Assembly (NCBI GenBank): GCA_028284545.1
Contig: JANQRN010000171.1
Location: 1-41,717 of the forward strand
Source: Rhodothermales bacterium
GTDB taxonomy: Bacteria; Bacteroidota; Rhodothermia; Rhodothermales; JABDKH01
Length of the DNA stretch: 41,717 nt
Direction of reading: 5' to 3'
The translations under genes were made by a program, and so were the position numbers. The notes below the pieces were generated by a model. The model saw nothing but the letters and a program-made list of their open reading frames with translations. It did not search any database and was not told where the DNA came from. Shown here piece after piece: positions 26,493-34,029 of the stretch. Each line of letters starts with the position of its first letter. Position 1 is the first letter of the stretch.

Positions 26493-27164
26493 ATGAGTCT
26501 GACGAGTGCTTTTCGCGCGGCCATTCTCGACCTCGATGGAGTCGTCGTTGACACCGAGGCGTTGCACCTTGAGGCAACCCGGATTGTTTTTTCGAAGTGT
26601 GACCTCAACCTCCCCCCTGGTGGCGCGGCCGCGTACGTCGGCCGCACGGACCGTGACATATTCACCGAGGCACTCGAATCGTCTGGGCGGTCTGACCTTG
26701 ACCTCGATGCACTACTGTTGGAGAAGAACCGCGCCTACGGAGATATCGCGGATCAGATGGAGCCGGTGGATGGCGTCGTCTCGTTTATCCGATCTGTCAA
26801 ATCCGCCAACCTGCAGCTCGCTCTCGCAACGTCGTCGGTACGCGTAAATCAGTCTCGAGCGTTCGAACTCCTCGGGCTGGAGAAGTACTTTGACACGGTA
26901 GTCACTGCTGACGACGTCTCGCGTACGAAGCCCGACCCCGAACCCTACCGCCTTGCTGTCACGCGCCTTGGCGTGCCTGCGGCTTCGTGCTTTGTCGTGG
27001 AGGACTCCTTCAACGGAGTCAAGTCCGCGCGCGCAGCCGGCTGTCATGTGATCGGACTCACGACATCATTTGATGGTGCAGAACTACAAGCGGCTGGCGC
27101 CCACGCCGCGTTCGGCGACTACACAGCCCTCGCAAACTACCTGAACATCCCATACAAGACGTGA
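26493..27164 (+). CDS. HAD-superfamily phosphatase (beta-phosphoglucomutase-like)
   Basis: This 223-residue enzyme is a HAD hydrolase or mutase acting on a sugar phosphate or similar small substrate in the cytoplasm. The nucleophile D13 and acid D15 are in ILDLDGVVVDTEALH. Motif II is ATSS. The motif III Lys is in TKPDPEPY, and the motif IV acidic pair is in FVVEDSFNGVKSA. The helical cap (about 18-80) is of the small C1 type. The GTGA of the SemiSWEET gene overlaps its stop by 4 nt, so these two are probably translated together. The substrate cannot be read from the sequence. Confidence 0.9.
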   Translation: MSLTSAFRAAILDLDGVVVDTEALHLEATRIVFSKCDLNLPPGGAAAYVGRTDRDIFTEALESSGRSDLDLDALLLEKNRAYGDIADQMEPVDGVVSFIRSVKSANLQLALATSSVRVNQSRAFELLGLEKYFDTVVTADDVSRTKPDPEPYRLAVTRLGVPAASCFVVEDSFNGVKSARAAGCHVIGLTTSFDGAELQAAGAHAAFGDYTALANYLNIPYKT

Positions 27165-27433
27165 CCCTTTCGACAGTCATCGGACTCGCCGCGGGTGCAT
27201 TTACAACCGTCGCCTTTATCCCGCAGGTCATCAAGACCTACCGGTCGCAGTCTTCTGAAGATCTCTCGCTTGGCATGTTCGGCCTCATGGTGACGGGCGT
27301 CGTTTTCTGGCTGGCATACGGCTTGATGACGCGCGACGTGCCGATCATCCTCGCGAATGTGGTCACCCTATCACTCCAGCTCGCGGTGCTGGCGATGATG
27401 ATAAACCACCGTCGGAAGCGACCGGGAATGTGA
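27161..27433 (+). CDS. SemiSWEET-type (PQ-loop) transporter
   Basis: This 90-residue membrane protein has three predicted helices (about 5-25, 38-58 and 63-83) and one PQ-loop repeat, FIPQVIKTYRSQSSEDLS, the signature of bacterial SemiSWEETs. Those act as homodimers and let sugars cross the inner membrane down their gradient. The start is GTG and overlaps the HAD stop, which suggests that uptake and phosphate-handling are linked, perhaps in sugar use (inference). Confidence 0.88.
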   Translation: MTLSTVIGLAAGAFTTVAFIPQVIKTYRSQSSEDLSLGMFGLMVTGVVFWLAYGLMTRDVPIILANVVTLSLQLAVLAMMINHRRKRPGM

Positions 27434-27499
27434 CCGGCGCCAGGGTTGTCAAATGGGCAACTCCCAGAACCCGGCCCTGATCGTCAGACTCTCCACGCG

Positions 27500-28129
27500 A
27501 TGAACCACTTCTTTCGGCGACCCGAGGACACTGTCGGTGCGCTACTTGTGGCGGCATTCGTAGTGCTCGGCTCGATACCGCTCGCGACGCCGGCGTTTGC
27601 CTGCTCGTGTATCGCGCCGGGAAACCCATACGAGGAATTACAACGGAGCGACCTCGTGTTCGTTGGTCGCGTACTGAACATCGAACACATCGATTTCGGT
27701 GCCGGAGGCCATTTTCGTGGCGAGATTCGTGTACGCTTCGAAAGTATCCGAACATTCGGTAACGGCGACAAATCGTCACGAGTGACTGTTAGGACGGCGA
27801 CCAGCAGCGCTGCCTGCGGCTTTCGTTTCGAGCGCGAAAAGCACTACATCGTCTACGCCAACGAATATGATGGCGTCTTGTCGACAAACATCTGTACACG
27901 CACAGCCCGGCTGCGTGACGCTGACGAAGATCTTGAGGCGTTCAACGCCGAAGACCTGAAGTCACACGTCGACGACTCACCTCGCTGCGGCGGGATCACC
28001 GGGGCAGCTGCCATTCAGAGCGCACTGCTGGTCGTGGGGTTCGCGCTCCTGCAACGGCGCAGGAGGGAGGACTTATATTTGTTCGCATGTCGCGAAAACG
28101 ACGATCCCTCCCGTTCCTGGCAGCGCTAG
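27500..28129 (+). CDS. TIMP/netrin-like exported protein with C-terminal membrane tail, 209 aa
   Basis: The ATG at 27500 gives a signal peptide ending PAFA, cut before CSC (C35 and C37). A free N-terminal Cys-x-Cys is the hallmark of the NTR/TIMP fold, and residues IAPGNPYEELQRSDLVFVGRV after it match that family. Further Cys are in SSAACGF, STNICT and RCGG. Near the C-terminus is RCGGITGAAAIQSALLVVGF then LLQRRRR, a hydrophobic segment with an Arg cluster, like a sorting or anchor tail; the 17 residues after it are polar. Function is unknown; eukaryotic TIMPs inhibit metalloproteases. The last 43 bases overlap the next gene. Confidence 0.78.
   Translation: MNHFFRRPEDTVGALLVAAFVVLGSIPLATPAFACSCIAPGNPYEELQRSDLVFVGRVLNIEHIDFGAGGHFRGEIRVRFESIRTFGNGDKSSRVTVRTATSSAACGFRFEREKHYIVYANEYDGVLSTNICTRTARLRDADEDLEAFNAEDLKSHVDDSPRCGGITGAAAIQSALLVVGFALLQRRRREDLYLFACRENDDPSRSWQR
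28074..28081 (+). promoter_or_regulatory. Candidate TAnnTTTG -7 element inside the TIMP-like gene
   Basis: TATATTTG lies 5 bases before the ATG at 28087. A transcription start at the usual distance would fall on or within a base or two of that ATG, giving a leaderless message. The GGAGG just upstream (28062-28070) is 16 bases or more from the ATG, so it is poorly placed for that gene. Confidence 0.35.
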
Positions 28130-28752
28130 TCGCGCTGGGTAGCATTAGCAGCACCTGCGTTTGGGCTCAGAGCGCCCCTGGCTTTTCCGCTGGACTGGGA
28201 ATCGGATACGACCGCGTCTACCTTCCGGATGGACTCGAGATCGACGGGGGCACCACGGGGAAACGCACACAGAAGAGCGGCGGGGCCGTCAGCATCGCGG
28301 CCGCGTGGTCACCACATACTCTGGGCAGCCTCTTCGTGGCTGCCGACGGAGCCTCGGTGAGCAGAGGCGTCTTCTCCACCGTGACCGCCGCCCAACTCGA
28401 TCTTGGGGCCCGAATTCATGTACCTGTCGGACCAGCATCCGTCGCGCCATTTGCGATTGTGGCAGTTTCAACGCGTGCACTCGTAACAAGCGACAACAGA
28501 TCTATCTCGCCTGCAAGCCGCAAGTTTGAGTTTACCGGCCGCGGCTTGACCTGGGGCGCCGGGCTCCACAACTACTTCCAGCGGACCATGGCACTGACGG
28601 TCCAGTTGACCGCCACACACGGCAGTTACAATTCGCTGCGTACCACAATATCGTCGGACGAAGGCCCGGACGATGAATCCAGCTCTCGCGTAGATCGACC
28701 GGCGACGTCAATTCGATTGGGCGTAGGACTGACCTACTTCTTTTCGAGATGA
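28087..28752 (+). CDS. Small outer-membrane beta-barrel protein
   Basis: This 221-residue protein begins with an Arg/Lys-rich signal peptide (MSRKRRSLPFLAALVALGSI, cut near VWAQ). The mature part alternates short beta-strand segments with Gly/Ser loops (FSAGLGIGYDRVYLP, AAQLDLGARIHVPVG, LTWGAGLHNYF) and ends LGVGLTYFFSR, a barrel-like C-terminus with aromatic residues. It resembles general OmpA/OmpW-like eight-stranded barrels, and no ligand can be named. The 5' end overlaps the TIMP-like gene by 43 nt; its last four bases overlap the GNAT gene. Confidence 0.8.
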   Translation: MSRKRRSLPFLAALVALGSISSTCVWAQSAPGFSAGLGIGYDRVYLPDGLEIDGGTTGKRTQKSGGAVSIAAAWSPHTLGSLFVAADGASVSRGVFSTVTAAQLDLGARIHVPVGPASVAPFAIVAVSTRALVTSDNRSISPASRKFEFTGRGLTWGAGLHNYFQRTMALTVQLTATHGSYNSLRTTISSDEGPDDESSSRVDRPATSIRLGVGLTYFFSR

Positions 28753-29309
28753 GTAGTTCAGCAGACGACTCCAACGTGGTGTTCTTGAATGGATTGGGTG
28801 TCACCATCCGCGCGGCCCTTGAGGGAGACGCACCCGAGTTGGTGCGGCATTTCAATGCCTGCGGGGGTGAGTCGACATTCCTCTCTTTTGGGTCAGGCGA
28901 GTATTACCGGACGGAGGTTGAGGAAGCCGAACGGATTCAGGCCAGTTCGGCTGAGAACAACCACTTGTACTTGACGGCATGGGTCGGAGGCGCGCTCGTG
29001 GCGACGCTCGCCGTGTGGGCGCCCACCCGAGCACGTTTGCGGCACGTCGGCGAGTTTGGCGTCGCTGTGCGCAAGGAATTCTGGGGACACGGCCTCGGGC
29101 CGGAGCTACTTCGCCGGATGCTCGATTGGGCGCGATCCGGAGCCCTGCAAAAGGTGTCGCTCAAGGTCAGATCAGACAACACGCGAGCAATCGAGATGTA
29201 CCAACAGCTCGGATTTGTGGTTGAGGGTACACTCAGGAATGAGATAAAGCTCAACGACGGCTACCGCGACGTGCTGCTGATGAGTATCCTCTTCCCAAGC
29301 ACCACCTAA
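28749..29309 (+). CDS. GNAT-family N-acetyltransferase
   Basis: This 186-residue enzyme transfers an acetyl group from acetyl-CoA to an amine. The pyrophosphate-binding motif A is FGVAVRKEFWGHGLGPELLRRM, and LKVRSDNTRAIEMYQQLGF is the usual motif B region with its LGF end. The position matches the ATGA overlap with the barrel gene. RimJ/RimL- or PhnO-like substrate classes are possible, but the substrate is not visible. Confidence 0.88.
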   Translation: MSSSADDSNVVFLNGLGVTIRAALEGDAPELVRHFNACGGESTFLSFGSGEYYRTEVEEAERIQASSAENNHLYLTAWVGGALVATLAVWAPTRARLRHVGEFGVAVRKEFWGHGLGPELLRRMLDWARSGALQKVSLKVRSDNTRAIEMYQQLGFVVEGTLRNEIKLNDGYRDVLLMSILFPSTT

Positions 29310-29323
29310 AGACTAGCACCGCT

Positions 29324-30085
29324 ATGACATCGCGTCCATTCCGGTTCCTGGCAGTCGCTGCCGCTGCGATCTTCTTGACTGGCTGCGCCAACAACGGGCA
29401 ATTGCGAGCTCAGGACGCACCACCCCCGGAGGCAACTGAGATTTGGGAGCCCGAGCCCGCGGTCGTTGCGGCGCCACCAGACGCCCCACCATCTGACGCC
29501 GTTGTGCTGTTTGATGGGAGTAGTCTGGACGCCTGGAGCAACGCGAAGGGGGAACGCGCCGGCTGGAGCATTACGGGCGGCGCGATGACGGTTACCCGGG
29601 GTTCGGGCGCTATCAAGACGAGAGACTCGTTTGGTGACGTACAGCTTCATATCGAGTGGCGCACGCCAAAGGAGGTCGCTGGTGATGGCCAGGGCCGGGG
29701 CAACAGCGGCGTTTTTCTGATGGAGCGCTACGAGGTGCAGGTGCTCGATTCGTACAACAACCGAACCTATTCGAATGGGCAGGCCGGCTCGGTGTACAAA
29801 CAGCACATCCCGCTCGTCAACGCCTCGCGTGCCCCGGGTGAGTGGCAGTCTTACGATATCGTCTTCATCGCCCCTCGATTCCGAGCCGATGGAGAACTTG
29901 AGGCGCCCGGACGGTTAACCGTGTTTCACAACGGCGTTCTCATTCAGAACAACGTCGAACTACAGGGACCAACTGTGTATCGCGGCGAGCCGAAATACGA
30001 GATGCACGCGTCGCGATTGCCACTGATGCTACAGGATCACGGAAACCCCGTCAGCTACCGCAACGTCTGGGTGCGCGAACTCTAG
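29324..30085 (+). CDS. DUF1080 (3-keto-disaccharide hydrolase-like) lipoprotein
   Basis: The protein has 253 residues. A lipoprotein signal ends in LTGC (C21), followed by a Pro/Ala/Glu-rich linker to about 60. The domain begins VVLFDGSSLDAWSN, with FGDVQLHIEWRTP, GNSGVFLMERYEVQVLDSY, then PGEWQSYDIVF and FHNGVLIQNN, all signatures of DUF1080. Some members are reported to hydrolyse 3-keto sugars. It should sit in the periplasm or outer membrane and ends 6 nt from the NhaA gene on the other strand. Confidence 0.9.
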   Translation: MTSRPFRFLAVAAAAIFLTGCANNGQLRAQDAPPPEATEIWEPEPAVVAAPPDAPPSDAVVLFDGSSLDAWSNAKGERAGWSITGGAMTVTRGSGAIKTRDSFGDVQLHIEWRTPKEVAGDGQGRGNSGVFLMERYEVQVLDSYNNRTYSNGQAGSVYKQHIPLVNASRAPGEWQSYDIVFIAPRFRADGELEAPGRLTVFHNGVLIQNNVELQGPTVYRGEPKYEMHASRLPLMLQDHGNPVSYRNVWVREL

Positions 30086-30091
30086 CGCGTC

Positions 30092-31426
30092 CTAAGACTG
30101 GGCAACGTCCGTATTCGTGCTGCCGGTGCGTAGTACGACAAATCCGATCACTCCTGAAATAACCGACGCCACCAGGATGCCGATCTTGGCGCCATCGAGC
30201 AGGGCCGCGTCATCGAAAGCGAGGTTGGCAATGAAGAGCGACATTGTGAATCCGATGCCGCAAAGGAAGCTCACCGCGTAGACCTGCCGCCAGCTCACTC
30301 CGAGCGGCAGTTGCGCAATGCCAAGGCGAACAGCCAGCCACGCGAACAGCGTGACGCCAATCTGTTTTCCGAAGAACAGGCCGACGATGATCCCGAGTGT
30401 GACCGGGCTTCCCAGGCCCGCTCCGCCACCTCCAAGCGCCACGCCGGCGTTGGCGAGCGCAAAGACCGGCATGATGAAGAAGGCGACCCATCCGTGGAGC
30501 GCATGCTCCATCCTGTGTAGCGGCGTATCGAGTTTTTCAGCGGCGTCCTCGATCGCGTGGAGGGCGTCCATCTGACTTGAGGTTGGATTCACGCGTCCGG
30601 GCTCGAGCCCAGTGGAGAATTGGTCCAGCAGAGCGCGACCACGCTCAACAAAACTCTGCCCGTCGATGACCCGACGGGCGGGAATCGTGAGCGCCAGCAG
30701 CACACCCGCGATTGTGGCGTGTACGCCAGATTTCAGGAACGCAATCCACAAGAGCAAGCCGAGGACAACGTAAACAGACGTCCGGCGCACCCCAAACCTA
30801 TTGACGAGTATCAGCGCGAGGAGCACAACTCCGCCCATCACGAGAAAGCCGACTTTGACCTTCGCTGTGTAGAATAGTGCGATCACCAGCACTGCGCCAA
30901 GGTCGTCAACGATGGCAAGAGCTGTGAGGAAGACCTTAAGCGCAAGAGGCGCTCGCTTTCCTAGCAGCGCCAGCACGCCAAGCGCAAACGCAATGTCGGT
31001 TGCCATCGGGATCCCCCATCCCGAGATTCCAGCCCCGCCCCAGTTGACGGCGGCGTACAGCAGCGCCGGCACGACCATGCCTCCAACCGCTGCGGCGAGC
31101 GCGAGCGCGGCATTCTTTGGCGACGAGAGTTCCCCCGTAAGAATCTCTCGCTTGATCTCCAGCCCGACGACGAAGAAGAAGATGGCCATGAGCCCGTCGT
31201 TGATCCACAGCAACAACGGTTTCGAGATCTCAAACTCACCCATTCCGACGGTCGTGATCGTACTCCAGAGTGCGAAATACTGATCAGCATACGGGGAGTT
31301 GGCCCAGACGAGCGCGACCACCGCGCAGATCAACAGCAGAATTCCGCCCGCCGCTTCAAGACGGATGAACTGTTGAAACGGCCGCACGACAGGGTTTGCT
31401 GATAGCGGATTACTCGACGAAGCCAT
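30092..31426 (-). CDS. nhaA: NhaA Na+/H+ antiporter
   Basis: This 444-residue inner-membrane protein exchanges external H+ for internal Na+, protecting against salt and alkaline pH. The paired transport aspartates are D174-D175 (LAIVDDLGAVLVIAL), matching the E. coli D163-D164 pair. ATDIAFALG (D144) and the N-terminal FFVVGLEIKRE are also family signatures, and about 12 hydrophobic segments are seen. It is 33 nt after the CPA2 antiporter gene and very probably in its transcript, so one unit would control Na+ and K+ or H+ balance. Confidence 0.95.
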   Translation of the reverse strand: MASSSNPLSANPVVRPFQQFIRLEAAGGILLLICAVVALVWANSPYADQYFALWSTITTVGMGEFEISKPLLLWINDGLMAIFFFVVGLEIKREILTGELSSPKNAALALAAAVGGMVVPALLYAAVNWGGAGISGWGIPMATDIAFALGVLALLGKRAPLALKVFLTALAIVDDLGAVLVIALFYTAKVKVGFLVMGGVVLLALILVNRFGVRRTSVYVVLGLLLWIAFLKSGVHATIAGVLLALTIPARRVIDGQSFVERGRALLDQFSTGLEPGRVNPTSSQMDALHAIEDAAEKLDTPLHRMEHALHGWVAFFIMPVFALANAGVALGGGGAGLGSPVTLGIIVGLFFGKQIGVTLFAWLAVRLGIAQLPLGVSWRQVYAVSFLCGIGFTMSLFIANLAFDDAALLDGAKIGILVASVISGVIGFVVLRTGSTNTDVAQS

Positions 31427-31459
31427 TGTCTTGACGGGATGATTATCGAATGTTGGTGG

Positions 31460-33724
31460 CTATTCGCTTCTGAAGCGGCGGCGTTCAGCGTTGCGGAGCA
31501 GTCTTCTGATTTCCTCAGTGCCGGGGCACGCAGCGAATTCCGCGTCAAACCCGGGCCGCTGAACGATTTGTGAGATGGCCGAGAGCGCTCTCAGGTGCAT
31601 GGTTCGTTGATCCTGCGTACTGACTAGCGCAAAGATGATACGAACTGGCTTGTCTTCTCCGGGAATGTCTATGCCCGATCGGCTGCGCGCCATGAGGAAA
31701 GCAAACTTGCCGAAGCCCTCGACGAGAACATGCGGAATTGCCAGACCCGGTACAACAACGCTGCTACGAGCGGCTTCTCGCTCAGCAAAGTGCGCCGCGA
31801 GTTCGCTTGGGTTCACGCCGATCGACCCGGCAAGTCCGGATGCCGCAAGCTGAAAAAACTCTTCGAGGCTGGTTCCTTCGTCAAGCTCGAGAATCGGCGC
31901 CGTCTCGAGTAGCTCATCGAAGCGATCTCGCACGGTCTGCGCAGCCGGCGCCGCCTCTGCGTTTGCCACAACGACTGAGTCACCAGGTAACAGGTTCAGT
32001 TTGTCGTGAAAGGCGTGCACTTCGTCGCCTCGCAGAAGTACCAGGGGAAGCGCAGCAGAATGGGAGGCCACAAAATCCGCCGCGGGTATCGCCCCGTCGA
32101 CCTCCACGGCCGCGACGTTGGCCGGGTTGTGCTGCACTACGTGGTCCCATTCCACCAGGTCAACTTCATCGCCAAACAGTGTCGCGGCACCCAGCGCGCG
32201 CATCATCGAACTGACGCCGCTGCCCGGGGAACTACCAAGCACGATGATCTCTGGAATCATGAAACCTGTCCGCGCAAGTTGGGCGGTCAGCGCGTTCACC
32301 TCCGGGTTCGGAGTCATTAGGACCGCTGCTCTTGCACTTGCCGCGCCGGCTTCGTCGAGAACGCCTTCTTCCAGCGCATTTCCATGGACAGCCGGGAGTC
32401 CGGCGGCCTCCGCGGCATCGCAATGCTCGGGGTTCGTGTCAACTATCGCCACCTCTTGACCTTTTGCAAGCTGCGCCGCGAGCGTCAGTGCAACTGGACC
32501 ACCTCCCACGATGACCACACCCGTGCGTTCATCCTTCGAACGCACCAGTTCGCCGCGGCGACGCAACCAGTCGGTGCCCCACTTCAGAAACACCGGCACG
32601 GTGGCCGTGGTGAAGATGGCCATGAATACGAGGATCGAGAATATCTCTGCGGTAATCAGGCCCATCGTGAGACCGATCTGGGCAATGATAATCTCCACCG
32701 CTCCGCGGCCGTTCATTCCCGCGCCCACTGTCAGCCCTTCACGCCATCCGTGCCCGGACGGAAGGTAGAAAAGGGCGGTGCCCGCAATCTTACCGACTGT
32801 TGCCAGGCCGACCACTAGCACGAGCAGCTCGAGATCGCTGCGGAACACATCGAGCGAGACCGCGAAGCCGGCAGTCACGAAGAAGATTGGGGCCAGGAAG
32901 CCAATTGACGCATCGCGAACGACCGACATCAGTTCGTGAGCCCTTGACCGACCAAAGACGCCCTCGCGGAGAAATAGCCCGGCAACGAACGCTCCGAGGA
33001 TGCCGTGCATTCCGGCAAGGTGTGCCATCTCGGCGAATACAAGCGCGACGATCAGTACGAGCATGAATGTCGATGTTCGCGCGAACGTCTTTGAAGTTCG
33101 GATGCCTCGACCGAGTAGCGGTAACACCTTCAGCCCGACGAATCCAGCAACAACAAAGAAAGCGATTGCCTTGGCGACGACGATGAGTAGACCGACGGCG
33201 TCCAGTGACCCGGCCTCGGCGACTCCGAGCACAGCAGCGAAGATGACGAGCGATACGGTATCAGCGATTAGCGCTCCCGCCATCATCACGTGTGCGATGC
33301 GCGTATCAAGCAGCTGCAAATCCACCAGGATTCGCGACTTGGTGGCGAGCGAAGTCACTCCGGCTGCAACACCGACAAATATCGCGGCGAGTACGCTGCC
33401 CCCGGCCGCGATGACAACGAAATAGCAAAGGACAAAGGGCGTGACGAAGCCGCCGACGGCCGCAAGAAACCCGGCCTTTGAGGCTTTGCCCAGCTCGCGC
33501 GGGTCGATCTCCATCCCGATGTAGACCATCATCAGAATGATACCCACCTCTGCAAGCACGCCGAGCGCCTCACTTCCCTCTAGCCAGCCGAGCAGCGGCG
33601 GGCCAAGGACGATACCTGCGAGCAGTTCACCCAGTACGGTGGGGTATCCGAAGCGCGAGGCGACTCTGCCGGCCACCCATGCGACGATTAGGACGAGAAG
33701 CAGATTCAGAATCGACAGTTCCAT
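31460..33724 (-). CDS. CPA2 cation/proton antiporter with TrkA-like and PTS EIIA-like domains
   Basis: The 754-residue protein has a membrane domain (about 1-385, with YPTVLGELLAGIVLGP at the start and D155 in GALIADTVSL). A Rossmann-like TrkA-N domain follows at about 402-530 (VVIVGGGPVALTLAAQLAKG; the usual GxGxxG reads GGGPVA). A TrkA-C-like segment lies at about 535-595. The C-terminal about 605-745 resembles PTS EIIA type 2: GLAIPHVLVEG places H665 where the phosphorylated His of that family sits, then PVRIIFALVSTQDQRTMHLRALSAIS. The antiporter likely exports K+ or Na+ against H+, gated by nucleotides and perhaps by the EIIA-like domain. It is first in the operon with nhaA. Confidence 0.9.
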   Translation of the reverse strand: MELSILNLLLVLIVAWVAGRVASRFGYPTVLGELLAGIVLGPPLLGWLEGSEALGVLAEVGIILMMVYIGMEIDPRELGKASKAGFLAAVGGFVTPFVLCYFVVIAAGGSVLAAIFVGVAAGVTSLATKSRILVDLQLLDTRIAHVMMAGALIADTVSLVIFAAVLGVAEAGSLDAVGLLIVVAKAIAFFVVAGFVGLKVLPLLGRGIRTSKTFARTSTFMLVLIVALVFAEMAHLAGMHGILGAFVAGLFLREGVFGRSRAHELMSVVRDASIGFLAPIFFVTAGFAVSLDVFRSDLELLVLVVGLATVGKIAGTALFYLPSGHGWREGLTVGAGMNGRGAVEIIIAQIGLTMGLITAEIFSILVFMAIFTTATVPVFLKWGTDWLRRRGELVRSKDERTGVVIVGGGPVALTLAAQLAKGQEVAIVDTNPEHCDAAEAAGLPAVHGNALEEGVLDEAGAASARAAVLMTPNPEVNALTAQLARTGFMIPEIIVLGSSPGSGVSSMMRALGAATLFGDEVDLVEWDHVVQHNPANVAAVEVDGAIPAADFVASHSAALPLVLLRGDEVHAFHDKLNLLPGDSVVVANAEAAPAAQTVRDRFDELLETAPILELDEGTSLEEFFQLAASGLAGSIGVNPSELAAHFAEREAARSSVVVPGLAIPHVLVEGFGKFAFLMARSRSGIDIPGEDKPVRIIFALVSTQDQRTMHLRALSAISQIVQRPGFDAEFAACPGTEEIRRLLRNAERRRFRSE

Positions 33725-34029
33725 GCGTTAGCGGGGATGAGGGCGACACGGGACTCAACGAAAGCGCCACGCGGGTATCGGTGGGCGCCAGAGGAACAGG
33801 AGGGTTGCAGAGAACGGTATGGGCTCCCGCCGGAGGAAATAATGTCTGGGCGGGCTCAGCAACCAACGATTAGTACTAGTGGCTACCGTTCATGCAATTT
33901 ACACCGCTGAACCCAGCGTCGGCGAGCACAGCTGATGCCGAGCGATCGAATACTATGTGGGCCCGCGGGTTCTGCCATCGCTGCGTAGGACCGGCAGCCG
34001 CGCGACAGGTTCCCGTCGGGGGTTCGCCG
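33725..34029. other. Intergenic region between CPA2 operon and kinase gene
   Basis: These 305 bases hold no gene I can support. A 22-codon plus-strand frame at 33842-33910 has GGAGG five bases upstream, but its product is not recognisable and no transcription signal is evident. The region should contain the promoter of the antiporter operon and the 3' end of the kinase transcript. Confidence 0.45.
34003..34018 (-). terminator. Weak hairpin after the second kinase gene
   Basis: CGACAGGTTCCCGTCG can form a six-base-pair stem with a four-base loop and one wobble pair, 12 nt past the kinase stop on the minus strand. There is no run of U after it, so this may not terminate by itself. Confidence 0.2.

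Noticed and set aside
33842-33910. 22-codon frame with GGAGG upstream in the kinase-antiporter gap
   Set aside because: The ribosome site is good, but the product has no recognisable features, the surrounding composition is ordinary, and there is no promoter or conservation evidence.
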